Source: DATFVA01 sp963711455
GTDB lineage: Bacteria; Bacteroidota; Ignavibacteria; Ignavibacteriales; Ignavibacteriaceae
DNA: 64,000 nt
Direction of reading: 5' to 3'
Assembly (NCBI GenBank): GCA_963711455.1
Contig: CAVQEH010000010.1
Coordinates: forward strand, 124,001 to 188,000
The notes below the pieces were generated by a model that worked only from the letters and a program-made list of their open reading frames with translations, had not been told where the DNA came from and made no database searches. A program made the position numbers and the translations under genes. Each line of letters begins with the position of its first letter. Position 1 is the stretch's first letter. This document shows positions 35,268-44,597 of the stretch, piece by piece.

Positions 35268-37811
35268 GTGGATCCTGTAAAAAAAATATTAATCAGGCAC
35301 AGATCGAAGATTATTATTGCAATGAGCATAGTTCTCCTGTTCCTTGCTTTGTGCAATGTACTGGTTATAACCACTGTTAATCCTACCTCTAATGATGAAT
35401 GCCTCTGGATGCGCGTTACACAGGGAGATTCACTTGCACTAAGATTTGAATCGGTAAAGGTTGGCGGTGTTACATGGAATGCGGGAATAAGAGACGGTGA
35501 TTACCTTATTGCGATAAACGGTACAAAAGTTGAAACCGACATCCAGGCACAGATGTTACTTAATAAAGTAGAAGCCGGACAATTTGCAAAGTATACCGTT
35601 AAGAAACCGAACGGCAATTTAATTGAAACTAAAGTTTACATTAAAAAGCTGATTAACTTTCCGTCTCTTGGCAGCAGTCTGCTTGGATTTTTCTGGCTTT
35701 TGATTGCTTTCATTGTATTAATGGCTAAACCGGATGGAAAGGTTCAGCGGGTATTTTATGCCGTAGGCGCTACTCTTGTACTTTTAATGATATTTAATCT
35801 GCTGTCGCTTCCTTTTATTATGTCCTTTCTTCCTCTTGCTTTTTTTCTCGATATTCTGAATGCGGGCGGAATGATTTATGCCCCTGCTCTAATAATTCTT
35901 TTTTTTCTGATATTTCCACATGAATTCAAATTTGCGAAAAGCAAAATTGCAAATTTTATTTTTTATATTCTGCCGGCTGTTATATTAATCGGAACGATAG
36001 TTTACAGGTTTTTATATGTTTACGGCAGTCCCCTTGCATCTGGTTATTATGAACGTTTTATCAACACAGAAAACATTTTTCTTCGTTCTGCTTTTATCAT
36101 AGGGTTTGTTTTTTTACTAATCAATTACTTCAGGCTAAAGCTGGGTATTGAGAGGAAACCACTGTTTATAATCTTAGTTTCATATCTTCTTACAATCCTT
36201 GTAATATTATATACTTTGTTCATAGCTCCGGCTATTTCAGATACAATTTTTAACTCACCTGAATTTTATATGCCGATTATAATCCTGTTTATTTTCCCCA
36301 TTGCTTTTGGCTACTCTATATTCAGGTACCAGTTGATGGACGTCAGCGTTGTAGTGAAAAATACCATTGTATATGGTGCGGCTACAGTTTCTATTGCCGC
36401 TATTTATTTCCTTGTTATCTATGTTATCGGGCAAACAGTCAGTATGGCAATCGGAACAGAATACAAAGGTTTAATAGCCGGTGTTATATTTATAACCTTT
36501 GCACTTGTATTTCAATCTACTAAAGATAAATTTCAGGATTTTCTAACCTCTAAATTTTATCCCGAACAGTTTGCCTACCAGAAAATTCTGATCGGTTTCA
36601 GTAATGATATTACGACTGTTGTGGGACTGGATAATATCCTCAGCACAATGACTTCAACATTTGTTGATTCTTTAAAGATTGAGAAATTTGGTGTGATGCT
36701 TTATGAAGATCAGGAAAAGGATTTTTATCTTGTTAAGAGTGTCGGGTTAAACAGTGATGAATTAAGGCTGCCTGCAATAAATCTGCAAAAAATTGTAACT
36801 GAAAAAACAACAACCTCAAAAACTCCTGTAATTGAGGAAGATGAATTCACACAAGCTTTTCCTGTAAATAAGGCACAAATTACAGAAAACGGTATTTATA
36901 CCATTATCCCGATGATAATAAAACGAAAAGTCATAGGGTTAATGCTGCTTGGATTAAAACATTCCGGGGCAAAGTTTGCGGGCAAGGATCTTGATCTTCT
37001 TAATGCAGTTGCTAACCAGTCTGCTGTCGCAGTTGAAAATGCAAGGCTTTATAAAACAGAAGCAGAGAAAATAAAAATTGAAAGGGACCTCGATCTTGCA
37101 AGAAAAATTCAGCAGGGTCTGCTTCCCAAAGCAATACCAAATGTAAAGGGACTTGATATTTCCGGGGAAATGATCCCGGCTATGCAGGTAGGCGGGGATT
37201 ATTTCGATTTAATTCCTGTTGATGAGAACAGGCTTTTTGTTATTGTAGCCGATGTTTCCGGCAAGGGACTCTCTGCAGCTCTTTATATGACCAAGCTGCA
37301 AACGATGATTGAACTGGCGTGCAAACAGGATAAACATCCGGGGGAAATTCTTATCGATATAAACAAAAGGATTTATAATTCGCTGGAGAGAAACTGGTTT
37401 ATTACAATGACCGTTGCTTTATTCGACATGAAGCAGAACAAAGTAAATTTCTGCAGGGCAGGGCATATGCCGGTTTTTGAAGTGAAAGACGGTACAATCA
37501 GTAAATACAGGACTGTGGGTCTTGGGGTTGGCCTGGAAAAAGGAATAATCTTCGAAAAGACACTTTGTGAAGAAGAAGTTGCATTAAATAAAAACCAGGT
37601 ATTTGCTTTCTTCTCAGATGGAATTACAGAAGCAATGAACGAACAGAATGATTTATTCGGTGAAGATAATTTATCGGAACTGCTGCTGCATAAATCTGCA
37701 TACTGCAGTAAAGAGATATTAAAAGAGGTTTGGCAGAAAATACAAGCCTTCCGCGGCAAAGCAGAAGTAAACGATGATATGACCATGGTTGTAGTGAAAG
37801 TGCAGGAGTGA
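35268..37811 (+). CDS. SpoIIE/RsbU-type phosphatase with PDZ-like, multi-span membrane and GAF sensor regions
   Basis: 847 residues from GTG 35268. One membrane span at ~12-34, then an extracytoplasmic PDZ-like segment (VGGVTWNAGIRDGDYLIAINGTKVE), about eight spans to ~residue 400, a GAF domain (~430-590), the linker ERDLDLARKIQQGLLP, and the SpoIIE phosphatase domain (~620-845) with VGGDYFDLIPVD, IVADVSGKGLSAALYMTKLQ, FSDGITEAM and DDMTMVVVKVQE. Follows the tandem-GAF phosphatase by 60 bases. The last ~18 bases recur 285 bases downstream. Confidence 0.9.
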   Translation: MDPVKKILIRHRSKIIIAMSIVLLFLALCNVLVITTVNPTSNDECLWMRVTQGDSLALRFESVKVGGVTWNAGIRDGDYLIAINGTKVETDIQAQMLLNKVEAGQFAKYTVKKPNGNLIETKVYIKKLINFPSLGSSLLGFFWLLIAFIVLMAKPDGKVQRVFYAVGATLVLLMIFNLLSLPFIMSFLPLAFFLDILNAGGMIYAPALIILFFLIFPHEFKFAKSKIANFIFYILPAVILIGTIVYRFLYVYGSPLASGYYERFINTENIFLRSAFIIGFVFLLINYFRLKLGIERKPLFIILVSYLLTILVILYTLFIAPAISDTIFNSPEFYMPIIILFIFPIAFGYSIFRYQLMDVSVVVKNTIVYGAATVSIAAIYFLVIYVIGQTVSMAIGTEYKGLIAGVIFITFALVFQSTKDKFQDFLTSKFYPEQFAYQKILIGFSNDITTVVGLDNILSTMTSTFVDSLKIEKFGVMLYEDQEKDFYLVKSVGLNSDELRLPAINLQKIVTEKTTTSKTPVIEEDEFTQAFPVNKAQITENGIYTIIPMIIKRKVIGLMLLGLKHSGAKFAGKDLDLLNAVANQSAVAVENARLYKTEAEKIKIERDLDLARKIQQGLLPKAIPNVKGLDISGEMIPAMQVGGDYFDLIPVDENRLFVIVADVSGKGLSAALYMTKLQTMIELACKQDKHPGEILIDINKRIYNSLERNWFITMTVALFDMKQNKVNFCRAGHMPVFEVKDGTISKYRTVGLGVGLEKGIIFEKTLCEEEVALNKNQVFAFFSDGITEAMNEQNDLFGEDNLSELLLHKSAYCSKEILKEVWQKIQAFRGKAEVNDDMTMVVVKVQE

Positions 37812-38081
37812 GTCCAGGTTCAGGAAAGTCATTCAATGGTTATTCTTGGTAATTCAATCGTCATTTATCTCCATTCCCAATATTGGAAACAGGGCTAAAA
37901 ATATTTTAGGCGACATTCCGAAAATCCCGCATAAGGCTAAAAACTTATAAGTTCACGCTTCCGGTTTGAAAGCTTAAATTTCTATGAGCGGCTTTAAAGC
38001 GGCTTTTGTTCGGCAAGCCAGCGGGTGTGGAGCGGGTTTATGTATTTTTCAGGATGGGAAATGTACTAAATTACTGTCTTA

Positions 38082-38099
38082 AAAGTGCAGGAGTAAGTC
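38082..38099 (+). pseudogene. Duplicated 3' tail of a SpoIIE-type phosphatase gene
   Basis: Matches 37797-37814 (end of the 847-residue phosphatase) at 17 of 18 bases. Read in frame the surroundings give ITVLKVQE-stop, similar to the typical C-terminus of these phosphatases. Only the tail is left. Confidence 0.5.
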
Positions 38100-38210
38100 T
38101 GCCTATCCGTCACCGACGGGGTAAACCAACCTACGGATCAACAAATCAACCATTCCCTAAGAGGTAAAGCCTGGAATAATGGAACTTTCTCCCGTTGACT
38201 GCATAATGTC

Positions 38211-38279
38211 CAATTTTAACTACCGGATTTATTTGTCTTTGGCAGAAGCAATCCGTCAATTCGACAATTTTAACTACCG
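38211..38279. repeat. 15-bp direct repeat pair
   Basis: CAATTTTAACTACCG occurs identically at 38211-38225 and 38265-38279, 54 bases apart. The second copy runs into a small hairpin CTACC-GCA-GGTAG. Confidence 0.6.
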
Positions 38280-38318
38280 CAGGTAGTCCGATAACCCGCT
38301 AATTCCTGGTATATGAGA

Positions 38319-38351
38319 AGTACGGGAGCAGTACGAGAGGAGTACGACTCA
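38319..38351. repeat. Three 11-bp-spaced AGTACG units
   Basis: AGTACG at 38319, 38330 and 38341, each followed by a G/A-rich pentamer. Exact helical-turn spacing could be a protein-binding array or a decayed tandem repeat. Confidence 0.5.
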
Positions 38352-38704
38352 GATGCGGGAAAGTGATAATTTGAAAATGGATTAAAAATAAACTTTTAAT
38401 AGCCGCTTAATTTTCCGGTGTGCGACAATTAGTCACGTAGGTTTTATGAAAAAAGGAATAAAGATAGCACAGCCGAAATTACATTGAAAGTAGAAGCCAA
38501 TTAAAGTGTAATTAAAATATTTTTGGAATAGACGAAAAATGAGGATTGGGTTCGTTGTTGTTGAAAAGAAGAGTTTGTAATTGAAGCGGGATTAAGCAGT
38601 TTTAAAGAAATAGCAAACGGCTTGAATGGGAACAAATAGAAGTAATGTTATTATATTTTATCTACGTTAAATATTTTTAAGCAAATGCCGCGTTACTCCT
38701 TTAT

Positions 38705-39469
38705 CTATTCTTTCTTATCCTCTTTTTTAATAAAAGGTGTTAACAGGTCTATTGGTACGGGGAAAATTGTAGTTGAATTTTTTTCCGATGCAACTTCGGT
38801 GAGTGTCTGCAAAAACCTTAGCTGCAATGCCATCGGGTGCTTGCTTATTATTTCGGCAGCATCGCTTAACTTCTGGCTCGCCTGGAATTCTCCTTCGGCG
38901 TGAATTACTTTTGCTCTCCTTTCCCTTTCAGCTTCCGCCTGCTTTGCCATTGCTCTCTGCATTTCAATTGGTAGATCCACATGCTTGACTTCCACATTCG
39001 ATACTTTTATACCCCACGGTTCAGTCTGGTTATCAATTATCGTTTGAAGTTTCCTGTTGATTTTTTCTCTCTCTGCTAACAGCTCATCTAATTCAGATTG
39101 TCCAAGCACGCTTCGTAAAGTTGTCTGGGATAGCTGGGAAGTAGCATCAAGGTATCTTTCAACTTCCACTATTGCTTTTTCGGATTGTACAACCCTGAAA
39201 TACACAACGGCGTTTACCTTAATTGATACATTATCTTTTGTAATCACATCCTGCGGCGGTACATCCATTACAATCGTTCGCAAGCTTACTCTAACCATTC
39301 TGTCCACAATTGGTATAAGCAGTATTACTCCCGGTCCTTTTGCTCCTATCAGTCTGCCGAGCCTGAATATAACCGCCCGTTCATATTCTTTAAGTATTCT
39401 TATTGCACTTGCCAGCACTATCAGGACAAACACAATTATAATTCCGATATATGCAGAGAAATTATCCAT
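38705..39469 (-). CDS. Slipin (stomatin/prohibitin, SPFH-domain) membrane protein
   Basis: 254 residues from ATG 39469, preceded by GGAGG at 39475-39479; a TTG at 39481 overlaps that site and is not used. One N-terminal membrane segment (YIGIIIVFVLIVLASAI), then the SPFH domain (EYERAVIFRLGRLIGAKGPGVILLIPIVDRMVRVSLRT, VDVPPQDVITKDNVSIKVNAVVYFRV), and a C-terminal coiled coil (EMQRAMAKQAEAERERRAKVIHAEGE). Slipins oligomerise in membrane microdomains. Directly downstream of an NfeD protease gene, the standard slipin-NfeD pair. Confidence 0.93.
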   Translation of the reverse strand: MDNFSAYIGIIIVFVLIVLASAIRILKEYERAVIFRLGRLIGAKGPGVILLIPIVDRMVRVSLRTIVMDVPPQDVITKDNVSIKVNAVVYFRVVQSEKAIVEVERYLDATSQLSQTTLRSVLGQSELDELLAEREKINRKLQTIIDNQTEPWGIKVSNVEVKHVDLPIEMQRAMAKQAEAERERRAKVIHAEGEFQASQKLSDAAEIISKHPMALQLRFLQTLTEVASEKNSTTIFPVPIDLLTPFIKKEDKKE

Positions 39470-39503
39470 ATTATCCTCCAAATTCTTTTAATTGCAAAAT
39501 CGA

Positions 39504-40787
39504 TTATGCAATCTTTTTAACTTTCAGCAGCAGGTTTACTATTTCGGCTACTTTAATTTTTTCACCTTCTTTAATATCGCCGTCAAGGCTTTCGGCTTTC
39601 CATATCTCGCCGTGCACTTCAACCTTACCAAGGGGATTTAAGCTTGTAATAGCAACAGCAGTCTCACCGATTAATCCTTCCTGACCGGTAACAGGTTTTC
39701 TCCTCTGGGCTTTTATTCCCAAAGAAACAGCAAACAGGAAAAAGGCAGCAGTTAATGCGACTATTAAAATTATTAATTCCATTGAAATCTCAATCGCCTG
39801 CGAAAAATAATCTACTTTAATCAGCATCATAGAACCGAGCAGAAGAGAAACAATCCCTCCGATAGTTAACAGACCATGACTGGGAATTTTTATTTCCAGG
39901 ACAAAAAGTATTATTCCAAAAAGTATTAAAGCTAATCCCGCATAATTTATCGGCAAACTGTGCATAGCGTAAAAAGCCAATATCAGGCAGATGCCGCCCA
40001 CTACTCCCGGGAAAATTGATCCCGGGTTATGCAGCTCGAAAAAGATTCCTAATATGCCGAACATCAACAATATATAAGCTAAATTGGGATCGCTTAGAAT
40101 GCTTAATAATTTTTGTACGAAAGTCATTTCGACATTTATTATCTCTGCATCTTTAGTATGAAGGATTACTTTTCCGGCGGCTGTCTCCACTTCTCTGCCG
40201 TCTATTTTATTAAGCAGATCCTGTAAATTGTCTGCAATCAAATCAATCACGTGAAGCTTAAGAGCTTCTGTTGCTGTTATTGAAAGACTTTTTCTAACGG
40301 CACTTTCAGCCCATTCAATATTGCGATTTCTCTTTTCGCTTATGCTTCTGATAAATGCGGCGGCATCATTTGTTACCTTTTCCATCATAACCGAATCTTC
40401 GGTTCCCTGCATAGTTACCGGGTGGGCAGCCCCGATATTAGTACCCGGTGCCATTGCTGCAATATTGGCAGCAAGGGTTATAAAAACACCTGCAGAAGCA
40501 TCCTGTGAACCGGAAGGAGCAACATAAACTACAATAGGAATTTTGGATTCAAGAAAGTCTGTTACAATAACCCGCGTTGATTTAAGTAATCCTCCGGGTG
40601 TGTTCAGTTCGATCACCAGGCATTCCGCTTTTTCATCTGCGGCTTTTGTAATTGCATAATGGATAAAATCAGCGCAGGCAGGCTGTATGGTACAATCTGC
40701 TGAAATCACTATAACTTTGGGGTTCTGGCAAAATTGCGGGATGGAAAAAAGGATCAGTAAGGCAAATATTTTTAGTGAAGTATTCAT
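39504..40787 (-). CDS. NfeD-family membrane protease (long form, ClpP-like)
   Basis: 427 residues. Signal peptide, then a ClpP/SppA-like serine protease domain (VIVISADCTIQPACADFIHYAI, LVIELNTPGGLLKSTR, APSGSQDASAGVFITLAANIAAMAPGTNIGAA with the nucleophile Ser in the SAG turn, and a downstream Lys), several membrane segments (~235-360), and a C-terminal OB-fold NfeD domain (GLIGETAVAITSLNPLGKVEVHGEIWKAE). Archaeal homologues cleave the C-terminus of their partner slipin. Gene order NfeD then slipin, 35 bases apart, supports that pairing. Confidence 0.92.
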   Translation of the reverse strand: MNTSLKIFALLILFSIPQFCQNPKVIVISADCTIQPACADFIHYAITKAADEKAECLVIELNTPGGLLKSTRVIVTDFLESKIPIVVYVAPSGSQDASAGVFITLAANIAAMAPGTNIGAAHPVTMQGTEDSVMMEKVTNDAAAFIRSISEKRNRNIEWAESAVRKSLSITATEALKLHVIDLIADNLQDLLNKIDGREVETAAGKVILHTKDAEIINVEMTFVQKLLSILSDPNLAYILLMFGILGIFFELHNPGSIFPGVVGGICLILAFYAMHSLPINYAGLALILFGIILFVLEIKIPSHGLLTIGGIVSLLLGSMMLIKVDYFSQAIEISMELIILIVALTAAFFLFAVSLGIKAQRRKPVTGQEGLIGETAVAITSLNPLGKVEVHGEIWKAESLDGDIKEGEKIKVAEIVNLLLKVKKIA

Positions 40788-40962
40788 TTTGCCTTCTTTT
40801 AATTACATCGAAATGTAGTTAAAATTTGTTCTGAAAGCAAAGTATGAAAGAGCTCATATATTTTCTTAAAGTTCTTTAACTGTGATACGGTACGTTTTAG
40901 ATGTCCTTATTATAAGCAATATTCAGCGACCCAAATTTGAAAATGTATCTTAATAAGGATAT

Positions 40963-41739
40963 ATGATGAAAACAAACCGAATTATTTTAATTGCCATATC
41001 ATTTATACTATTTTTATCAACCGCTGAGTATGCCCAGGTAATTTTGGGTGTACAGGGCGGCTTAAGCATTCCAAGTATTGCAGGAGGAACCAATGAGCTT
41101 AGCCAGGGCTATACTTCCCGTTCAGCATTAAATATCGGAATTTTTATGGAATTTCCTTTGAATGAAAATTTATCGGTTCAGCCGGAAGTTAATTATGACG
41201 GGCAGGGAGGTCAGCGGAACGGCTTGCAGCCGATAACAAATTCTGAACTGCCGGCTAATCCATACGGAACCTATTATTATGCCGACTTCAAAAATGTTTC
41301 AATTCTGAACTATCTTGAAATTCCGGTTCTTCTTAAATACACCTTTGGCGGAGAAAGTCTCAGGTTCCAGGGAAACCTTGGTCCCTATGTCGGTTTCCTG
41401 CTGAATGCTAATGAGGAATCCTCAGGTACCAGTCTCATATATACTGATAAAAGCAGAACACCATTAATGGTTCCTATTCCACCTGATTACCAGAATTATG
41501 TTGAAGCACCGCCTCAATCTTTTAATGCGACCACTAATGTGTACGATAGTCTGAAAAAGATTAATTTCGGTGCTGCCGGTGGAGTCGGTATAATCTATCT
41601 TCTGAACACAGCACAGCGGATCAATTTTGATGTCAGGTTTACGTATGGATTAACAAATATTCAGAAATACAGTGAAGATGGAAAAAACCATACAGGCAAC
41701 CTTGTTATTTCAGTAGGCTGGTCGTTGATGATTATCTAA
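40963..41739 (+). CDS. Outer-membrane beta-barrel protein, PorT-like family
   Basis: 258 residues. Signal peptide (IILIAISFILFLSTAEYAQ), then repeated beta strands of an OMP_b-brl_2/PorT-type barrel: ILGVQGGLSIPSIAGG, NIGIFMEFPLNENLSVQPEVNYDGQG, NYLEIPVLLKYTFGG, QGNLGPYVGFLLNA, INFGAAGGVGIIYLL, FDVRFTYGLTNI, and last strand LVISVGWSLMII. The NYLEIPVLLKY motif is characteristic. Function unknown. Divergent from the NfeD gene. Confidence 0.82.
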   Translation: MMKTNRIILIAISFILFLSTAEYAQVILGVQGGLSIPSIAGGTNELSQGYTSRSALNIGIFMEFPLNENLSVQPEVNYDGQGGQRNGLQPITNSELPANPYGTYYYADFKNVSILNYLEIPVLLKYTFGGESLRFQGNLGPYVGFLLNANEESSGTSLIYTDKSRTPLMVPIPPDYQNYVEAPPQSFNATTNVYDSLKKINFGAAGGVGIIYLLNTAQRINFDVRFTYGLTNIQKYSEDGKNHTGNLVISVGWSLMII

Positions 41740-41876
41740 AATCAAAAAGAGAAGAAGCAAAAAGATAAAATTTTTATGCGGAACATTTTGTATGAACGTA
41801 TGACTGTATGAGGAGAAAACCACAACATCACCCCGGGCTCAGACATAAATGGAAAACTTCCCCTTTTCTCTGAACA

Positions 41877-42275
41877 CTAAGCTATTTTTTTACCAGCACC
41901 AGGACCCGGTTTAAGAGAATGTATTTCTGTAACATTGATTACTGCAACTGCAAGTGGTTTGGGTCTTCCAAGTTTAGCGGACATTGCCACGGCATTATCA
42001 TACAGTTCTCCTTTATCCAGGAGTGATGCTTCTCCCACAAACCTGTAACCATCAACTACTTCACGATTTACTACTGCAACAGAAACTTTGGAACCTCTTT
42101 TAATGTTTGCGTATGTGGCACCGCCTGTTCCTTCTGTAAAAATAAGAGAATCATCGGATAATACCCGTGTGGAGCGTTTGGGGGCTACGTTGGGCGTACC
42201 GTCTGCATTAACTGTTCCGATAAAACACTGTTGTGCGGCAATCATATCTTTCATTTCCTGGTTTAACTTTGCCAT
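41877..42275 (-). CDS. Pyridoxamine 5'-phosphate oxidase-like (FMN-binding split barrel) protein
   Basis: 132 residues. PNPOx-like split barrel: FIGTVNADGTPNVAPKRSTRVLSDDSLIFTEGTGGATYANIKRGSKVSVAVVN, then YRFVGEASLLDKGE and VINVTEIHSLKPG. Small family members bind FMN, F420 or haem and reduce varied substrates, so the reaction is not assigned. The C-terminus is short and Gly/Lys-rich. Single gene; GGGAG ribosome site upstream. Confidence 0.85.
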   Translation of the reverse strand: MAKLNQEMKDMIAAQQCFIGTVNADGTPNVAPKRSTRVLSDDSLIFTEGTGGATYANIKRGSKVSVAVVNREVVDGYRFVGEASLLDKGELYDNAVAMSAKLGRPKPLAVAVINVTEIHSLKPGPGAGKKIA

Positions 42276-42483
42276 TTTTTTATTCTCCCTGTAATTATTT
42301 TTTATAAAAATATATTATGCAAATTTAGTGTATTGAACAAACAAATTAAATCTACTTTACCGGTTCCAAAATTTCAGCAGAAAATTAGTGGGAATTTGAT
42401 TTATCAAATTCATAATTGCAATAGCTTCAGCCCAAATAAATTCGCTTAAAAATAAATTTTAATTTGCCTAAATTTATTCTGCT

Positions 42484-43347
42484 ATGGCAAAGAAAAAATT
42501 CTTTTCAACAATCGATTTCCATGTTACCTGCGAATGCAGCCAGGAATGTCCTTACTGCTGGGGTCCACAGAATATTGATAATCCTGTCAGCACTTCTAAA
42601 TCCAAAGAGATAATTAAAAGAATAAAAGATATCGGGGCTAAACGTATAGTCTTTACAGGCGGGGATCCTTTAAGCAGGAAAGATGCAGGAAAGTTGATAA
42701 AGTATGCAAAGGAAACCGGACTTGAAGTTGCACTCTCAACAACAGGCGACAAATTATCTTCATCATTTCTCAGATGGTATGCACCATATATAGATCTTAT
42801 TTCTCTGCCGGTTGATGGATCAACTGAAGAGATAAGCTCAAAAACAAAAGAAGCAGGACATTTAAAAGCTATTCTGAAATCCCTGAACCTGTTAAAAAAA
42901 TATCCTCATATCGATGTTAAATTAGCCACCCCGGTTACAAAGTATAATTTAAAAGATATACCAAAGATTTTAAGCCTTGCTGAAGATTATAAAAAGCAGA
43001 CAGAAGCAAATGTATTCTACAATATTTTTCAAACGTTTCCGCGCTCTTATAGTAAAGTCAACTGGGAAGAGCTTGTTGTAAGCAGCAAAGAATTTTCATC
43101 GCTTAAAAGAAAACTTTCCGGAAGGAATAGTATCAAAGTTAATTTTCTTAGTCATAGCACACTTGATAAATTATACCTTATGGTTTTCCCGAATGGTAAT
43201 CTTGTAATTCCCGTTGGCGGGAATTTTACAAGCTTCGGACCATTCCTTGAAATTGATGACATATACGAAGTAGTTAAGAAAAGTAAGTTTGATTCGCAGA
43301 AACACCTGAAGCATTCGAAAGGGTGGGAAAAAGGGGAAAAAACTTAA
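42484..43347 (+). CDS. Radical SAM domain protein
   Basis: 287 residues. Radical SAM cluster motif CSQECPYCW (CxxxCxxC) near residue 19, followed by KRIVFTGGDPLSRKDAGKLIKYAKETGLEVALSTTGD (GGDP motif). C-terminal half shows no extra Fe-S (SPASM) cysteines and contains FNVFYNIFQTFPRSYSKV-like and VFPNGNLVIPVGGNFTSFGPF segments. A small, single-cluster enzyme of unknown substrate; similar short proteins occur in peptide-modification contexts, but no precursor peptide is visible. Its last ~25 codons recur at 44598-44696. Confidence 0.85.
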   Translation: MAKKKFFSTIDFHVTCECSQECPYCWGPQNIDNPVSTSKSKEIIKRIKDIGAKRIVFTGGDPLSRKDAGKLIKYAKETGLEVALSTTGDKLSSSFLRWYAPYIDLISLPVDGSTEEISSKTKEAGHLKAILKSLNLLKKYPHIDVKLATPVTKYNLKDIPKILSLAEDYKKQTEANVFYNIFQTFPRSYSKVNWEELVVSSKEFSSLKRKLSGRNSIKVNFLSHSTLDKLYLMVFPNGNLVIPVGGNFTSFGPFLEIDDIYEVVKKSKFDSQKHLKHSKGWEKGEKT

Positions 43348-43489
43348 ATCAATTGACGATTATTATTTATTACCCTTTACCGACACACCCCTCATAATTT
43401 TCTCCTGATTCAATAGAAAATTTTCTTAAAAATCGTTATTTTAATATCTGGGTGTTTTATAATATCAGGAATTATTCTATTGGGGATTT

Positions 43490-44554
43490 ATGAAAACATT
43501 ATTCTCTAATCTATTAATCATCATTTTATTCTTCGGTTTTGGATGCAATGATTCTTCTAATCCCGTTAAGCCTTTAAGTGGAGAAAACCTTAAAGGTATA
43601 ATCAAGGATATACAGGGTAATTTAATATCAGATGCAAAAGTATTTTTAATCTTTGATTTTGATCAGCATTCAGCATCCTTATCAAAAACTTCTATTACTA
43701 AACCTCTCAAAACAAACAGCGTTGTTCTTGATAGTTTTGTATTAATACCACTTGATTACAAGATTATAATTTCATGGATAACTTATTCGGAAATAAATAA
43801 CGCAGGTTTTCAAATAGAGAGAAAAATAAATAGTTCTAACTGGACTGCAATTGGCTTTATTGCCGGAAATGGTACAAACAATGATACTACTCATTATTCA
43901 TTTATTGATCAAAATTTATATGCGGGCACATATTGTTACAGATTAAAGATTATGGAGTTTGATGGTTCATTTGTATATAGTAATGAATTAGAATATATAG
44001 TTCCTGAATTTATAATAAAAAGTGTCCTGAATCAGAACTATCCTAATCCTTTTGATTCTTTGACAACTATTTCATTTGAACTGAGAAAATCCGCTTTTTT
44101 AACTATCAATCTTTGTAACTTAAAAGATGATTCTATCGTTTCCACCCTAATCGAATCCCAACTTGGTTCAGGTAAGTATTCAGTTGCGCTTCTTTCCTCT
44201 AATAATAATCTTCCCAGCAACGGATACAAAGTATTGATGAAAGTGGAAGAAGATGATTCAGCTTATACCTTAGAAAAAAATATACTTCTGACAAAATTCC
44301 GGTATGAACCATCAATAATTAATAGTGCTCCAAATGCAATTTCAAAAGACGGTCTTTTTGAAATAAATTATCTCCCTATTGGTTTAGAATTTGTGCAGAC
44401 AGGAATGATTAGTGCAGATCAGATTGGTATGGTCACTGTGAAAAACAATTTGAAGATAATTGTATATAAACCCGGATTTAAAATTGCTCAAAAAGATATT
44501 ATCATTAGTTCAAACAAAAATGTCGAAATACAGCTTGAACCGGAAACCGATTGA
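43490..44554 (+). CDS. Predicted lipoprotein with internal T9SS-like domain
   Basis: 354 residues. Lipoprotein signal MKTLFSNLLIIILFFGFGC with lipobox (Cys19). A linker and a fibronectin/cadherin-like part (YSEINNAGFQIERKINSSNW, YAGTYCYRLKIMEFDGS) precede NQNYPNPFDSLTTISFELRKSAFLTINLCN, which matches the start of a T9SS sorting domain. But ~170 residues follow it, including an unrecognised C-terminal part (FEINYLPIGLEFVQTGM..., IVYKPGFKIAQKDIIISS). An anchored lipoprotein should not need a sorting signal, so the domain may be structural. It lies between two copies of the radical SAM gene tail. Confidence 0.72.
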   Translation: MKTLFSNLLIIILFFGFGCNDSSNPVKPLSGENLKGIIKDIQGNLISDAKVFLIFDFDQHSASLSKTSITKPLKTNSVVLDSFVLIPLDYKIIISWITYSEINNAGFQIERKINSSNWTAIGFIAGNGTNNDTTHYSFIDQNLYAGTYCYRLKIMEFDGSFVYSNELEYIVPEFIIKSVLNQNYPNPFDSLTTISFELRKSAFLTINLCNLKDDSIVSTLIESQLGSGKYSVALLSSNNNLPSNGYKVLMKVEEDDSAYTLEKNILLTKFRYEPSIINSAPNAISKDGLFEINYLPIGLEFVQTGMISADQIGMVTVKNNLKIIVYKPGFKIAQKDIIISSNKNVEIQLEPETD

Positions 44555-44597
44555 TAAATATTAATTATGAGAAGTTAAAATAAATTTGTTAAGGAGT

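Larger units (their letters stand above)
37812..38704. other. Gene-poor spacer with short direct repeats and a duplicated gene tail
   Basis: About 890 bases without a credible gene. Contents: an 18-base near-copy of the upstream gene's 3' end (38082-38099), a 15-base direct repeat pair (38211-38225, 38265-38279), three 11-base-spaced AGTACG units (38319-38346), a 12-base palindrome AACTTATAAGTT near 37946, and a tandem GCGGCTTTAAAGCGGCTTTTG near 37990. Looks like decayed accessory DNA. No transposase frame seen. Confidence 0.5.
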
